Counted from the first letter of the stretch, positions 10,761 through 21,420 are shown. The stretch: DNA of 64,000 nt from Erwinia tracheiphila (GCF_021365465.1 NZ_CP089932.1:3286001-3350000), one strand, 5' to 3'. The notes: generated by a model not told the origin, from the letters alone. Numbers and translations: made by a program.

Positions 10761-11891
10761 ATGGCTTACACCACCTTTTCGCAAAATAAAAACAACCAGC
10801 TGGACGAACCGATGTTCTTCGGTCAGCCGGTTAACGTCGCCCGTTACGATCAGCAAAAATATGACATTTTCGAAAAGCTAATTGAAAAACAGCTCTCTTT
10901 CTTCTGGCGCCCGGAAGAAGTGGATGTGTCACGTGATCGTATTGACTATCAGGGCCTGCCCGATCATGAAAAGCATATTTTTATCAGCAACCTGAAATAT
11001 CAAACACTGCTGGACTCCATCCAGGGGCGCAGTCCCAACGTGGCGCTGCTGCCGCTGATCTCCATCCCTGAACTGGAAACCTGGGTGGAAACCTGGGCAT
11101 TTTCTGAAACGATCCACTCGCGCTCCTATACCCATATCATCCGTAATATCGTTAACGAGCCAGCTATCGTATTTGACGATATTGTCACCAATGAACAGAT
11201 CCTCTCCCGCGCCAAAGATATCTCCGGCTACTACGACGACCTGATCGAAATGACCAACTACTGGCATCTGCTGGGTGAGGGTTCACACCAAGTTAATGGC
11301 AAAACGGTAGTCGTTAATCTGCGTGCGTTGAAGAAGCAACTTTATGTCTGCCTGATGAGCGTGAACGCACTGGAAGCGATCCGTTTTTATGTCAGCTTTG
11401 CCTGCTCTTTTGCTTTTGCCGAACGCGAACTGATGGAGGGGAATGCAAAAATTATCCGTCTGATTGCCCGTGATGAAGCGCTGCATCTCACCGGTACTCA
11501 GCACATGTTAAATCTGCTCCGCAGCGGCGAAGACGACCCGGAAATGACAGAAATCGCTAAAGAGTGCCGCCAGCAATGCTATGACCTGTTCGTGCAAGCG
11601 GCACAGCAGGAAAAAGAGTGGGCGGAATACCTGTTCCGTGACGGTTCCATGATTGGCCTGAATAAGGATATTTTGTGGCAGTACATAGAGTACATCACCA
11701 ATATCCGTATGCAGGCCGTTGGCCTCGATCTGCCCTTCCAGACGCGTTCCAACCCGATTCCGTGGATCAACTCCTGGCTGGTGTCTGATAACGTGCAGGT
11801 TGCGCCGCAGGAAGTGGAAGTCAGTTCTTATCTGGTCGGTCAGATCGATTCAGAAGTGGACGCAAACGACTTCGACGACTTCCAGCTGTAA
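10761..11891 (+). CDS. nrdB: Ribonucleotide reductase class Ia, small subunit (tyrosyl-radical protein)
   Basis: A 376-aa beta subunit carrying the di-iron site and stable tyrosyl radical that starts catalysis in NrdA. Visible features are the ligand helices ([16 protein letters not shown] with Glu, His and the radical Tyr; [13 protein letters not shown] with Glu and His). The flexible C-terminal tail ends [10 protein letters not shown] and docks into NrdA. It lies 63 bp after nrdA in the same operon, and yfaE follows immediately. Confidence 0.98.
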   Translation: MAYTTFSQNKNNQLDEPMFFGQPVNVARYDQQKYDIFEKLIEKQLSFFWRPEEVDVSRDRIDYQGLPDHEKHIFISNLKYQTLLDSIQGRSPNVALLPLISIPELETWVETWAFSETIHSRSYTHIIRNIVNEPAIVFDDIVTNEQILSRAKDISGYYDDLIEMTNYWHLLGEGSHQVNGKTVVVNLRALKKQLYVCLMSVNALEAIRFYVSFACSFAFAERELMEGNAKIIRLIARDEALHLTGTQHMLNLLRSGEDDPEMTEIAKECRQQCYDLFVQAAQQEKEWAEYLFRDGSMIGLNKDILWQYIEYITNIRMQAVGLDLPFQTRSNPIPWINSWLVSDNVQVAPQEVEVSSYLVGQIDSEVDANDFDDFQL

Positions 11892-11892
11892 G

Positions 11893-12153
11893 ATGGCCGG
11901 GGCAATGATTACGCTGCGGACTTCTGGTACGCAGCTGTACTGCCGGGAAGAGCATCGCTCGCTACTGGATACGCTGGAGGCTCATCGTATTCCGGTCGAC
12001 TATCAGTGCAGGGAGGGTTACTGCGGCTCCTGTCGTACCCGGCTGCTAAAAGGCGAAGTTTGCTATCTGGCCCGCCCGCTGGCCTTTGTGCAGCAGGATG
12101 AAATCCTGCCCTGCTGCTGCATGGCGAAAGGGGATATCGAACTGGAGCTGTAA
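11893..12153 (+). CDS. yfaE: YfaE, 2Fe-2S ferredoxin that maintains the NrdB cofactor
   Basis: An 86-aa plant-type ferredoxin (E. coli YfaE is 84 aa). Cluster cysteines are in CREGYCGSC and, near the C-terminus, LPCCC. In E. coli it supplies electrons to regenerate the NrdB di-iron radical cofactor. The start is taken at 11893, one base after the nrdB stop, because it gives the family N-terminus; ATG 11905 is an alternative. It is last in nrdABE-type order. Confidence 0.93.
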   Translation: MAGAMITLRTSGTQLYCREEHRSLLDTLEAHRIPVDYQCREGYCGSCRTRLLKGEVCYLARPLAFVQQDEILPCCCMAKGDIELEL

Positions 12154-12432
12154 ACACCCCCTAACCTGGTTATTCCAACCTGGAGCAATCACTGATGCCC
12201 GGAAAGAAAAAAACATAATACATCCGGTAATAAAAAAGTGCTGGGGGATACAACCCTGATATGAGTGATAAGGATTTCACTGCTCAATGGAAAGAGTGCT
12301 CCAGTCACGTTTGTAAGCCCTGCCGGGAATTGAAATATTGCCCATATGGCTTGTTTGTGGAACAGTCGTCTCTGCTTCCTCCTCTGCTCAAAGATAAACT
12401 GGAACACAATAGTTACCTTCAAAAATGTATTG

Positions 12433-12756
12433 ATGACAAAAAAAATTGGTAATGAAATAATACTTTCCACAGAAGAAATTAAAAATCTGGCGGAGCTTTC
12501 CTACGCTTACAATAATAATCGTGACAGCCCATATGGCACGACAGCCCGAGGCAGTATCATCTGTGCGCGAATGGGATTGCGCAAATTTCTTTTGTATGTG
12601 GCAAGTAAAATAGAAAGGGAGAATTTCTTTTCCAATCCGGAGAGGATTAAGCAGTTATTATCAGCAGTGCCTTTACCTCCCTTTCAGGAATACAATGTCC
12701 CCTTCCCCTTTACGCAAAAACAAACCTCTGCAGTGGAGTTAATTATCACCGAATAA
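12433..12756 (+). CDS. hypothetical 107-aa protein inside the broken HNH gene
   Basis: An open frame begins MTKKIGNEIILSTEEIKN and ends SAVELIITE. I do not recognise its family. It has no signal peptide or membrane segment and looks like a small soluble helical protein. It sits exactly where the HNH pseudogene loses collinearity, overlapping the end of the N-terminal fragment. It may be inserted DNA or a diverged part of the locus. No good ribosome-binding site precedes the first ATG, so expression is doubtful. Confidence 0.35.
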   Translation: MTKKIGNEIILSTEEIKNLAELSYAYNNNRDSPYGTTARGSIICARMGLRKFLLYVASKIERENFFSNPERIKQLLSAVPLPPFQEYNVPFPFTQKQTSAVELIITE

Positions 12757-12944
12757 TGGATTAAATCCGAAGAATATGAAATAATATCAATAAGATAATA
12801 ACTTAAACATAAGGTGCTCGATGAAAGAAAACCACTGGATCCTGATCGTTTATTGATGTTCAAAACAATGCTGGATAACTTTAATGAAGATGATTACCCT
12901 GAAAATATCACGGATTTTTTGAAGATTTAGGTCGCGACGCATAT

Positions 12945-13448
12945 TTATTGATAATGATGAAGAGTAAGATACCAACCGATGATCTTATCGTGCATTTCCT
13001 CTGACTTAGAAAAGCAAATTGTTCTGCGGGTCAGTCGTTTGATATGTGTGCGAAGATTAAGATTATGTCGTTCTGTCCGTTGGGTATATTTCTTGCTCAC
13101 CACGTGGCCTGTTGCACTTAACAGAACTTTATAAACCGGCCACGCATCTGTCATATAAAAGGCAATGTTAAATTTGCTTAACAGGGCCAGCAATCGTCGC
13201 AGGGTCGGGGCATTTCTCGGGCCGAAGACGTGGGCCAGAGCACGTTTGCGGATACGGTCATAAGCATAGAACAACCACCGGGGATTGCTTTTACACCGCA
13301 CGTAAGACCATTGTTCACCGGCTTCACAGCAGATAACAACCTCCGTTTCGGGGTCGATATTCTCAGCTACCTGCTTTGGCGAAATTTTTTTACGTGCCGC
13401 AGAACCGTATTGAGGCTGATACCGAGAACCCGTGCGGTATCGCGACAT
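12945..13448 (-). CDS. insB: InsB-type transposase of the IS1-family element
   Basis: A 167-aa catalytic part of the IS1 transposase with the IS1 DDE motifs around MTDAWPVYKVLL and the C-terminal RTERHNLNLRTHIKRLTRRT. In IS1 it is made as an InsAB' fusion by -1 frameshifting on an A-rich stretch. Here an A7 run lies in the insA-insB overlap near 13384-13390. Because insA is frameshifted, functional InsAB' production is doubtful. Confidence 0.88.
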   Translation of the reverse strand: MSRYRTGSRYQPQYGSAARKKISPKQVAENIDPETEVVICCEAGEQWSYVRCKSNPRWLFYAYDRIRKRALAHVFGPRNAPTLRRLLALLSKFNIAFYMTDAWPVYKVLLSATGHVVSKKYTQRTERHNLNLRTHIKRLTRRTICFSKSEEMHDKIIGWYLTLHHYQ

Positions 13449-13643
13449 CCGTAACCATTCATGGCCATATTAACAATGGTCTGGTGTGTGTCTGGTTTGG
13501 CACCGGAGTAGCTAAAATTGAGCTGAAAGGTCTTTGAACAATGCTTGCAGATGTAACCGTTGGGCACCGGATGCTGAATGTCCGTTACATCGTACAGCAT
13601 GAGTTTCATTGCACTGAGGGCAGACGACATCAACTTTAGCCAT
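13367..13643 (-). pseudogene. insA: InsA of the IS1-family element, frameshifted
   Basis: From ATG at 13643 the frame reads MAKVDVVCPQCNETHAVRCN and on to GHSASGAQR. Near 13557 it must shift to continue as YICKHCSKTFQLNF, ending NTVLRHVKKF. The total length of 277 nt (92 codons plus one base) indicates one extra base. The first part holds the zinc-finger cysteines and the second the helix-turn-helix of the InsA DNA-binding protein. Confidence 0.8.
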
Positions 13644-14014
13644 ATGTTACACCCAAAGCGCAAAGCATACGTGATCAGCAAGTCTGCGTCACGACCAAGA
13701 TTTAAGTTGTAATATTTTTGGTCATATCTGCCCGTTCGTTTTTGCGGGGGAAAATATAACCGAAACATCGGAAGAAAGACGGAGAGGACGTTATATTTCT
13801 TTCGCAACAAAAATAAGGGTAGTCAGCAGCAAACATTTACGCGATGATGAGGTGGAATTTGATCACATTATTCCAGTATCCAGAGGTGGCAGTGTAGTGA
13901 GGAGCATAACATTCGTCTTACCTGTTACGCTTGCAACAGAGACAAAAGCGATTCTGTCACTCTGTGAAAAGATAAGCGGTAATCGGTAAGGATACGGCTT
14001 ATCCTTCCAATTTA

Positions 14015-15220
14015 TCAACAAGGCTGACTGAGAGACTCCACCACTTCAATCCAACCCTGCCCAACAACTGTCAGGTCCAGACCATTTAACCAGCAGCGCA
14101 GCATATTCAGTGCGATCATCGCCACCACATCCTGACGCGTTTTCAGATCGTAACGGGAAAGACTGATTTTAACGCGCTGTCCCCAGCAGCCATCCGGCGT
14201 GAATAGCGCAAAGCCCACCGTTTCATTCTGGATGCCACCCACCACCAGCGCCAGGCTGGCATTATCCGCTCCGGCGAGCTGTTGTGCGCGCTCAATCAAT
14301 GCGCTAAGGTTTTCTTCCCTTGTCGGCAACATATTGCCCGCTTTCAGCGGCGCATCAGCCGATGCCAGCTGCCACTGCAACAGCCCGGCGGTAAACTGCT
14401 CGCTGACTGCCAGCGAGTGCCCTTTTTCCGTAAGGCATCGCGCGATCTGTGCCGGAAGCCCTTCCCTGCCTTCGAAAATCACACTTTCACCGGCAATCTC
14501 ACGAACCTGCTGCCAGACGCGCTCCATTTCAGGCAGCCTGGAGACCGGGCCGTTCAGCTTCAGTTCAATAATCGGCATGGACGCACGATAGCCCATCACC
14601 ACACCTTCTGGCAGCGGCAGCGGCTCAATGGCCGAAGCCAGCTCACTCTCACCGCGGCCAAAGGTGGTCATTCGCAAACACACCGGCGGCGCTGGCAGCG
14701 TAAAACGCGCCTGAAGGCGCGGCAGGATTTGCTGCTCAACCATCATTTTGTATTCCGAAGGCACCCCTGGCGTGAAAAAAATCCAGCATCGATTCAGTTC
14801 TATAGCAAAGCCGCAGGCCGTACCAATCGGGTTATCCAGCATTTCCGCACCGTCAGGCAGCTCCGCCTGCTTGCGATTACTCGCAGCCATTTTGCGACCA
14901 CGCCCGGCGAAAAACGCTGCCATTTGTGTCAGCCAGTATTCGTTCAGCACCAGCGGCACGCCAGCCGCTTTTGCCGCCGCCAGTGCGCTCAAATCATCGC
15001 TGGTTGGGCCGAGGCCACCGTTAACGATCAGCACATCAGCGACCTCGCTGCGTTCCTTCAGCACACCGACCAGCTCGTCAAGGCTGTCGCCTACCGTCTG
15101 GCGACGCGTCATCGGCAGGCCATGCTGTAACAGCAGCTCCGCCAGCCACGCCGAATTGCTATCAACGATTTGCCCGTGCAGCACTTCATCGCCTGTCGCC
15201 AGCATTTCCACTCTGATCAT
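14015..15220 (-). CDS. yfaY: CinA-like protein YfaY
   Basis: A 401-aa protein of the CinA family (E. coli YfaY 400 aa). Residues about 1-170 form a MoaB/MogA-type molybdopterin-binding-like domain (EMLATGDEVLHGQIVDSNSA, NGGLGPTSDDLS). Residues about 245-400 correspond to the CinA C-terminal domain. In other bacteria CinA proteins act as NMN deamidase and/or ADP-ribose pyrophosphatase. In YfaY the deamidase domain is degenerate, so its biochemical role is unsettled. It stands alone, with no overlapping neighbour. Confidence 0.9.
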   Translation of the reverse strand: MIRVEMLATGDEVLHGQIVDSNSAWLAELLLQHGLPMTRRQTVGDSLDELVGVLKERSEVADVLIVNGGLGPTSDDLSALAAAKAAGVPLVLNEYWLTQMAAFFAGRGRKMAASNRKQAELPDGAEMLDNPIGTACGFAIELNRCWIFFTPGVPSEYKMMVEQQILPRLQARFTLPAPPVCLRMTTFGRGESELASAIEPLPLPEGVVMGYRASMPIIELKLNGPVSRLPEMERVWQQVREIAGESVIFEGREGLPAQIARCLTEKGHSLAVSEQFTAGLLQWQLASADAPLKAGNMLPTREENLSALIERAQQLAGADNASLALVVGGIQNETVGFALFTPDGCWGQRVKISLSRYDLKTRQDVVAMIALNMLRCWLNGLDLTVVGQGWIEVVESLSQPC

Positions 15221-15504
15221 TTTTTTCTCCGCATCGGTCAGGGTTGCTTAACTGTATGAAGGGATGCGCATAAACACAATGTCATCTCACACAGATTTTC
15301 AGGATAACAGGGTTTACTACCCTGACAAGACAGATGCAGCGATACAATCGCGAGAGCAAAAGTAATGACACAAGGGTGCATGGTGGAACAGTGTTCAGGA
15401 GACAGTCTTTGACCTGTGCGGTGCAAACTGCGGGTTGCTTCAACACGGCGCATGCTTTCTTTCCGTCGCTGGCGAATCACTGAAACCCACCCGCTGGACG
15501 GTAC

Positions 15505-16875
15505 TCACTCCATCCGCTGGCGGTTGGCCAGCCAGGTTCTCAGCCACTGACGGGAGATTTTAATGCCGCCGCCATCCGGTTCCGGCAACGGATACCAGCT
15601 TACAGGTCGTTGAAAACCCGCCAGATGGGAAGCAGCCCAGTCCGCCAGCGCGGCCAGCGGCACAGCGTGCTTTAATCTGACCAGCGCAACCGGGCGATGG
15701 CCAAACTCTAAGTCCCATTCCGGGACAATAAACACTTGTTCCACCGCCGGATGGGTCTGGAGCACCGCTTCGATTTGTTCCGGCTGGATCCCTTCTCCAC
15801 CGGAGAAAAACTGATTGTCGAGACGCCCCGTAAGCTGCAATCCGTCAGCATTGAAATAGCCACCGTCGCGGGTCGCGAACCAGCCCTTATCGTTCACCAG
15901 AGGCAGAAGTTGCCCCTGCTGCCAGTAGCCGCTGGCCAGCGCATCAGACTGAATTTGCACTTCTCCGTCAACTACCCTGATGCGGTGTCCGGCCAATGGC
16001 AGCCCCACGCTACCGCTCTCGTCCGCTCTCTTTGCGGTAATGGTCGAGGCAGTTTCCGTCATGCCATAACCGCACCAGCAGGCGATGCCAAGCGCTTCAG
16101 CTCCACAGGCCAGCCCGACAGGAATGGTCGCCCCCCCTAATAGCAGCGTGCGCAGATGCTGTGGCCGTCGGGGCTGCTGCAACAGCCGCAAAAGCTGCGT
16201 TGGCACCAGCGAGGCAAAGGTAGACTGCTCCAGCGCCTGCGGCAACGGTGTAGCTTCAGCCAGCACCAGACGGGCACCTGCCCGTAACCAGCGCCAGATG
16301 ATGCCCTGCCCGGAAACGTGATAAAGGGGCAGCGACAGCAGCCAGCTGTCTTCGGCGCTGAAGCATAGCTTTTCCACGACGCCCGCCGCGCTGGCAAGGT
16401 GCGCCTGAAAGGTATGTACCGCCGCTTTCGCCACGCCGGACGATCCAGACGTCAGCGTCATCGTTGCCAGCGCCTGCGGTTGCCAGGGGCAGCTGACAGC
16501 CTTTTGCTGCGAATGTAAAAAGAGCGCCGCCACACCCGGCAACGGTGTGCCGCTTAAAATCAGGGCAAAATCGATATTCAATCCCGGTAACAACACATCG
16601 ATTTGTGCTTGTGGGATCCGAGGATTGAGCGGCAGCAACCTTACGCCGCATTGCAATAAAGCAAGGTACGCCAACGCTGCCTGCTGGCTGTTTACCGCTT
16701 TCATTATCACACCGCAGCCAGTGTACACGCCCTGACAGAGAAATCCCGCAGCCAGCGCGTCGACCTGTTGGGCCAGCGCAAACCAGCTGAGTTGCCTGTT
16801 GCCTGCAATCATTGCTGGCCGATCCGGGTGCCGCCGCGCATGGTCACGCCAGGGCCAGTCATTCAGTGCGACCAT
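15505..16875 (-). CDS. menE: o-succinylbenzoate-CoA ligase
   Basis: A 456-aa acyl-adenylating enzyme that activates o-succinylbenzoate with CoA in menaquinone synthesis. ANL-family motifs are visible: the P-loop MTLTSGSSGVAKAAVHT, YGMTETAS, and TRDGGYF / GRLDNQFFSGGEGIQPEQIE. The frame is open further upstream, but the start at 16875 is chosen for its strong GGAGGTGAT ribosome-binding site and the family N-terminus MVALNDWPW. It overlaps the end of menC by 13 bp and is last in the cluster. Confidence 0.95.
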   Translation of the reverse strand: MVALNDWPWRDHARRHPDRPAMIAGNRQLSWFALAQQVDALAAGFLCQGVYTGCGVIMKAVNSQQAALAYLALLQCGVRLLPLNPRIPQAQIDVLLPGLNIDFALILSGTPLPGVAALFLHSQQKAVSCPWQPQALATMTLTSGSSGVAKAAVHTFQAHLASAAGVVEKLCFSAEDSWLLSLPLYHVSGQGIIWRWLRAGARLVLAEATPLPQALEQSTFASLVPTQLLRLLQQPRRPQHLRTLLLGGATIPVGLACGAEALGIACWCGYGMTETASTITAKRADESGSVGLPLAGHRIRVVDGEVQIQSDALASGYWQQGQLLPLVNDKGWFATRDGGYFNADGLQLTGRLDNQFFSGGEGIQPEQIEAVLQTHPAVEQVFIVPEWDLEFGHRPVALVRLKHAVPLAALADWAASHLAGFQRPVSWYPLPEPDGGGIKISRQWLRTWLANRQRME

Positions 16876-17837
16876 ATCACCTCCAGCTCGCTGGCAGCGA
16901 TCGACGGCTGTGAGCAACCGGGCCAGATTCGCACCAGCTGGTGCGACATCAGATCCAGCGTGTCCAGCCCAGGTAAAGTGTGCGGCGTAAGCCAGGCTGC
17001 CACGCGAGCCAGCTGCGTCAGGCCAAGACTGGATTCCAGCGACGAACTGATCACCACCTGCAGCCCAGCCTGTTTCGCCCGTGCTGTCCATGCCGCCACA
17101 GCCGCCAGACTGCCGGTCAGTGACGGCTTGATCACCAGCGCCGCCAGATGAGATTCAGCCACCGGTTGATAACCGGCTTCACGTCCGCTTTCATCCCAGG
17201 CCAGCGCCAGGCCACTCTCCTGCGCGAACTCCCGCGACTCCTGCGGCGTACAGCAGGGTTCCTCCACCCAGGCGATGCGGGATTTACTTTCCTCAGTAAG
17301 AAAACCAGCGAATTTTCGGGCTTTTTCAGGCGTCCACTGGCGGTTGGCATCCAGCCGCAGCGTCAGCGTGGGCAGCGCTTCCAGCAGCACATTGGCCACC
17401 ATCGCATCACGCACCGGTTCATACATGCCAACTTTCATTTTCGCTACCGGATTGCACTGGCAGTGAAGCTGCTCAAAGAGGTCCTCAGGGTCGCCACTGC
17501 ACAGAACAGCGCCTTGATATCGGGCTTCATGTGGCAGCGTATCGTGCAGCTCCGCCAGCGCACAGCTCAGACCAAACGCCACCGAAGGCAGCGTGCTTTC
17601 CGCATCCATCACTTCACCTGAGCACCACCTCTGCAGCCATATCGTCGCTTTAGCCTGCGCTTCACTGAGCGACTCCACGCTGAAACCCGGCAGCGGCGCT
17701 ATCTCTCCCCAGCCCTGCCGCCCGGACTCCGTTAACCGCACCAGCAGCCCGGCGCGCGTTTTCACCCTGCGGTCACGCAGCACCGTACCCGCTGCCAGCG
17801 GGATGCAGTACGCAAACAGCGTTGCCCCACGCATCAT
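16863..17837 (-). CDS. menC: o-succinylbenzoate synthase
   Basis: A 324-aa enolase-superfamily enzyme that dehydrates SHCHC to o-succinylbenzoate. The catalytic Lys lies in AKMKVGMYE. Metal ligands lie in [15 protein letters not shown] and LAWDES, and the second catalytic Lys in VIKPSLTGS. It overlaps menB by 4 bp (ATGA) and menE by 13 bp, so translation is coupled. A second Met follows the first at the start; either is plausible. Confidence 0.96.
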   Translation of the reverse strand: MMRGATLFAYCIPLAAGTVLRDRRVKTRAGLLVRLTESGRQGWGEIAPLPGFSVESLSEAQAKATIWLQRWCSGEVMDAESTLPSVAFGLSCALAELHDTLPHEARYQGAVLCSGDPEDLFEQLHCQCNPVAKMKVGMYEPVRDAMVANVLLEALPTLTLRLDANRQWTPEKARKFAGFLTEESKSRIAWVEEPCCTPQESREFAQESGLALAWDESGREAGYQPVAESHLAALVIKPSLTGSLAAVAAWTARAKQAGLQVVISSSLESSLGLTQLARVAAWLTPHTLPGLDTLDLMSHQLVRIWPGCSQPSIAASELEVIWSH

Positions 17838-18697
17838 GGGTTACGCTTAAATTTGCTGAAGTCGGGCTGACGTTTCTGATTAAACGCATTGCGCCCTTCC
17901 TGGCCCTCTTCAGTCATGTAAAACAGCATGGTGGCATTGCCCGCCAGCTCCTGTAACCCGGCCTGACCGTCACAGTCGGCATTGAGTGCGGCCTTCAGGC
18001 AGCGCAGTGCCATCGGGCTGTTTTGCAGCATCTCACGGCACCAGCGCACCGTTTCTCTTTCCAGCTCCACCAGCGGGACCACCGTGTTAACCAGCCCCAT
18101 TTCCAGCGCCTGCTGCGCGTTGTACATACGGCACAGGAACCAGATTTCACGGGCTTTTTTCTGCCCGACAATTCGTGCCATATAGGCTGCCCCCCAGCCA
18201 CCGTCGAACGAACCTACCTTCGGTCCGGTCTGCCCGAAACGGGCGTTATCTGCCGCAATAGTCAGGTCACACAGCATGTGCAGCACATGCCCGCCCCCAA
18301 CGGCATACCCCGCCACCATTGCCACCACTGGCTTAGGGCAGGTGCGGATCTGGCGCTGAAAGTCGAGCACGTTAAGGTGATGTACTCCATTGTCGTCACG
18401 GTAACCGCCATAATCACCGCGAATTTTCTGATCACCTCCGGCACAAAATGCCTGCTCGCCCTCACCGGTCAGCACAATAACGCCAATCTGCTCATCATGT
18501 CGGGCATCGTTAAGCGCCTCCAGCATCTCCTTGATAGTGTGCGGACGAAAAGCATTACGCACTTCGGGGCGGTTGATGGTGATCCTGGCAATGCCATCGG
18601 CAGATTTGGCATAGCGGATATCGCTAAAATTCACACCGCTGTCGTGCCATACAGCGGGGGCGTAAAGCATCGCCTCTTCGGGGTAGAACATTTTCAC
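17834..18697 (-). CDS. menB: 1,4-dihydroxy-2-naphthoyl-CoA synthase
   Basis: A 287-aa crotonase-fold enzyme that closes the naphthalene ring in menaquinone synthesis. Very conserved stretches include [16 protein letters not shown], the oxyanion-hole region [13 protein letters not shown], and [18 protein letters not shown]. The C-terminus [16 protein letters not shown] is the same as in E. coli. It lies 3 bp downstream of menH and overlaps menC by 4 bp. Confidence 0.97.
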   Translation of the reverse strand: MKMFYPEEAMLYAPAVWHDSGVNFSDIRYAKSADGIARITINRPEVRNAFRPHTIKEMLEALNDARHDEQIGVIVLTGEGEQAFCAGGDQKIRGDYGGYRDDNGVHHLNVLDFQRQIRTCPKPVVAMVAGYAVGGGHVLHMLCDLTIAADNARFGQTGPKVGSFDGGWGAAYMARIVGQKKAREIWFLCRMYNAQQALEMGLVNTVVPLVELERETVRWCREMLQNSPMALRCLKAALNADCDGQAGLQELAGNATMLFYMTEEGQEGRNAFNQKRQPDFSKFKRNP

Positions 18698-18700
18698 TCC

Positions 18701-19465
18701 TTAAACATTAATAATCTGATGCGCCAGAATTGCGGCAAAAGCTGATGGATTCGCGCGGTGCGCATTGTGACCCGCGTCCGGCACCACGGTAAGCGGCAGG
18801 GAAGCCTGTTCCGTCAGCTGACGGAATTTGTGGTCCCGCTCACCACAGAGAAAATGCAATCGCGGAAGACGATGCAGTTCGGGAAGTAAAAATGGCTGCC
18901 GGGCAAGGGACATCGCCAGCAGCGCACAGGCCAGCGCATCAGGATGATGGCAGGCACGCAGGCTAACCAGGGTGTCGCGCTGCCGGACGGTAAGATCGGC
19001 AAAAACCGACTGCTGATACCATTCTTCCAGCGTCAGTTTCAGCGGCTGGTGGTGAAATTTAGCCGCCCAGCGCCGATCGTGCACCAGTCTTTGCTCTCTT
19101 GCCGTAGCAGAAGCCAGGCCATAATGCGCGCCTTCCACCACCACGCCCTGCAATCCAGCCTGAGCATGACGGCAGGCATAATAAAGCGCCAGCCGCCCTC
19201 CCAGCGAGTAGCCAATCAACCAATAGCGCTGCACCTGATGATGTGCCAGCGTGGCCTTTAGTTGCGTGCAAAGCGTGTCGAAATCACCAGCCCGCTGGTC
19301 ACCTGAACCGCTGTGACCGGGCAGGTCGATACTCAACTGTGGCCAGCCATCAAAGTCAGCCTGAACTGACCGCCAGTCCTCTCCGCTTCCCAGAAAACCG
19401 TGCAACCAGACCAGTACGGGACGAGGGTTATGGTGTGAGCCCCGCCAGCAAGCGTGAAGGATCAT
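18701..19465 (-). CDS. menH: SHCHC synthase (alpha/beta hydrolase)
   Basis: A 254-aa alpha/beta-hydrolase-fold lyase that eliminates pyruvate from SEPHCHC to give SHCHC. The nucleophile elbow GYSLGGRLA, the oxyanion motif [11 protein letters not shown], and the catalytic His in [11 protein letters not shown] are visible. The frame is open upstream, but ATG at 19465 gives the family start MILHA and overlaps the menD stop by 4 bp (ATGA). Confidence 0.94.
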   Translation of the reverse strand: MILHACWRGSHHNPRPVLVWLHGFLGSGEDWRSVQADFDGWPQLSIDLPGHSGSGDQRAGDFDTLCTQLKATLAHHQVQRYWLIGYSLGGRLALYYACRHAQAGLQGVVVEGAHYGLASATAREQRLVHDRRWAAKFHHQPLKLTLEEWYQQSVFADLTVRQRDTLVSLRACHHPDALACALLAMSLARQPFLLPELHRLPRLHFLCGERDHKFRQLTEQASLPLTVVPDAGHNAHRANPSAFAAILAHQIINV

Positions 19466-21123
19466 GGTGCTTTTCCGCCGTTTTTCAGCTGATTTGCACC
19501 GTCGTCTTCCACTACGCAAAGTTCAATCAGGGTCGCTTCCCGACGCTGCCAGCCGTCAGTCACCGCGCGATGCAGCTGCTGCCAGTTTTCAGGTTGGTAA
19601 TAAGACAGGCCAAACATTTCTGCGGCAGACGAAAAACAGACCTGCTGCGGCATAGCAAAAAAACGCTCCCGCCTGCCCTGCGGCGTGGGCAACATACTGA
19701 AAATCTGCCCGCCGTTGTTATTCACCACAATCATCACCAGCGGCGCGCTGACCTGCCGCAGCAGCGCGAGGCTGTTGAGATCGTAAAGTGCGGAAATATC
19801 GCCCAGCACCAACAGCACCGGCGCGTCACTACCCTGTTGTACCCCTGCCGCCGTGGCAATCAGCCCGTCGATGCCGCTGGCCCCTCGATTGGCATACACC
19901 GGGTATCCGGCAGGTAATCGGGCAAGGGCATTAATCAGGCGAATGGTCAGACTGTTGCCAGCAAACAAACTGCCCTGCGAAGGTAAAAGCGCATCCAATC
20001 TCGCGGCCAGCTGCGCCTCGCCAAAAACGATGGTCTGGTCAGCCACCTGCTGCCGTGCCTGCTCTGCCAGCCGTGAGAGCGGTGCCGCCCATGCCGGACG
20101 CGAAAGAGCAGGGTGCGCCGCCAGCCAGTCAGCGATATTCGCCACAAGGCGCTGACTGCGGTGATAAGCGGGGTCGCGATGGCCGGTTATCGGATCAATC
20201 AACCAGAATGCTGACGGTTCGATCCCGGCAAGCCAGCAGGTAAGCTCTTTACCGGTCAGATGGCTGCCAAACTGCACCACCAGACGCGTCTGACTGAGTG
20301 TTTCCTGCGCCTCCGGCAGCCGTAACCAGCATTCGGCGCAGGGCAACGGATTACCCGTTTGTGACTGAACATCCGCAAGCAGCGGCCAGCCGAGCGCGGC
20401 AGCCCACCCGGCAATCGCCACGCCCTCCTCAGCATCGACCCTACCCACCACCACCACTCCCTTTTGTTGCCGCCAGTTCGCCCAGTCAGACTGTGGTGTT
20501 AATGTCATTTTCGCGGGCATCGCGGTCCACGGCTGGTCATCGAACCACCAGTCACCCAGCGGGTCGTGCCACGTTTGCCAGGCAGCCGGATCGCCGCCGT
20601 AAAGCGGTTCGGCAAAGGGACAGTTCAGGTGTACGGCTCCACTCTGATGCTGTTGCAGCAGGCCATCCACCACGGCTACCAGCCAGCGGGCAGGGATCTC
20701 TGGCGAAGGTGAAGGAAGATTAAGCGCGCCCGCAACGTGATTACCGAACATTCCCGGCTGGCAAATAGACTGATTCGCGCCGCAGTCAATCAGCTGCTGT
20801 GGGCGATCGGCACTGAGCACGATCAGCCGTTCACCGGTCATACGCGCTTCCGCCACCGCCGGGAAAAGGTTAGCCACCGCCGTGCCGGAGGTGACAATCA
20901 GCGCTACCGGTTGGCGCGTCGCTTTGGCAATACCCAGCGCCAGATAGCCGATGCCGCGTTCATCAAAGTGGGTATGGCAGAGAAATTTACTGTTGTCCGC
21001 AGCGGTGAGGGTTAACGGTGCCGAACGGGAACCAGGAGCAATACAGAGATGCTGTACACCATGTCGCGTGAGGGCTTCAAGAATGACCGCAGCCCAGCGG
21101 CGGTTGAAGATGCTGTGTGACAT
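19462..21123 (-). CDS. menD: SEPHCHC synthase (thiamine-diphosphate enzyme)
   Basis: A 553-aa ThDP-dependent enzyme that joins isochorismate and 2-oxoglutarate, the first committed step of menaquinone synthesis. The N-terminal domain has [14 protein letters not shown]. The ThDP-binding region near the C-terminus reads [15 protein letters not shown] ... [11 protein letters not shown]. It is the first gene of menDHBCE. In E. coli menF (isochorismate synthase) directly precedes menD; here elaB is the next gene upstream and no menF remnant is visible. Confidence 0.97.
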   Translation of the reverse strand: MSHSIFNRRWAAVILEALTRHGVQHLCIAPGSRSAPLTLTAADNSKFLCHTHFDERGIGYLALGIAKATRQPVALIVTSGTAVANLFPAVAEARMTGERLIVLSADRPQQLIDCGANQSICQPGMFGNHVAGALNLPSPSPEIPARWLVAVVDGLLQQHQSGAVHLNCPFAEPLYGGDPAAWQTWHDPLGDWWFDDQPWTAMPAKMTLTPQSDWANWRQQKGVVVVGRVDAEEGVAIAGWAAALGWPLLADVQSQTGNPLPCAECWLRLPEAQETLSQTRLVVQFGSHLTGKELTCWLAGIEPSAFWLIDPITGHRDPAYHRSQRLVANIADWLAAHPALSRPAWAAPLSRLAEQARQQVADQTIVFGEAQLAARLDALLPSQGSLFAGNSLTIRLINALARLPAGYPVYANRGASGIDGLIATAAGVQQGSDAPVLLVLGDISALYDLNSLALLRQVSAPLVMIVVNNNGGQIFSMLPTPQGRRERFFAMPQQVCFSSAAEMFGLSYYQPENWQQLHRAVTDGWQRREATLIELCVVEDDGANQLKNGGKAP

Positions 21124-21420
21124 AACCCATCCCAGATCAAATCAGTCGGGTGAGTATAGCCTTGTATTGGTAGCCCAATGTTGATTTAAGCCATGCCTGG
21201 CGGGATTTGCAGTCGGACAGAACCAGCGTCACCTGTAATAATTTTATGCTGTTGTCAGGAAGTCACTCACCCACGCTGGCGTTTATCGCGCCTCACCGGG
21301 CCGAACTGAAACCTCAAAAAAAAGCTTCACTTGTGCTGTCAGCGTTAACGTCAAAGACAACACGGCAGAGCAAAAACAGGTCAATAATGACGTCCATAGA
21401 AGGTGATTTTATCAGACCGT

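Larger units (their letters stand above)
12922..13704 (-). mobile_element. IS1-family insertion sequence with perfect 8-bp target duplication
   Basis: The element itself is 12930-13696 (767 bp, the classic IS1 size). Its ends are imperfect inverted repeats reading GGTCGCGACGCATATTTATT from the left end and GGTCGTGACGCAGACTTGCT on the opposite strand from the right end. Both sides are flanked by AAGATTTA (12922-12929 and 13697-13704), a target duplication typical of IS1. It carries insA and insB on the minus strand and lies inside the HNH endonuclease gene. Confidence 0.93.
12261..13967 (+). pseudogene. HNH endonuclease gene, broken by an IS1-family element and other lesions
   Basis: Three collinear pieces of one HNH-endonuclease-type protein are visible. 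Piece 1 (12261-12452) is a 63-aa N-terminus with CKPCRELKYCPYG. Piece 2 (about 12817-12929) reads LDPDRLLMFKTML ... NEDDYPENI. Piece 3 (about 13705-13967) reads NIFGHICP ... RRRGRYISF ... DDEVEFDHIIPVSRGGS and NIRLTCYACNRDKSD. Removing the IS1-type element rejoins pieces 2 and 3 through the 8-bp duplication into a readable frame. A short deletion removed residues before KHLRDDEVEFDH, and a frameshift follows PVSRGGS. Between pieces 1 and 2 lies about 360 bp that does not look like HNH sequence. The protein cannot be made intact. Confidence 0.8.

Noticed and set aside
15238..15480. 80-codon minus-strand frame between yfaY and menE, where E. coli has pmrD
   Set aside because: Compared by eye with PmrD and found no similarity; composition is unlike a real protein. 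The 284-bp gap is left as non-coding.
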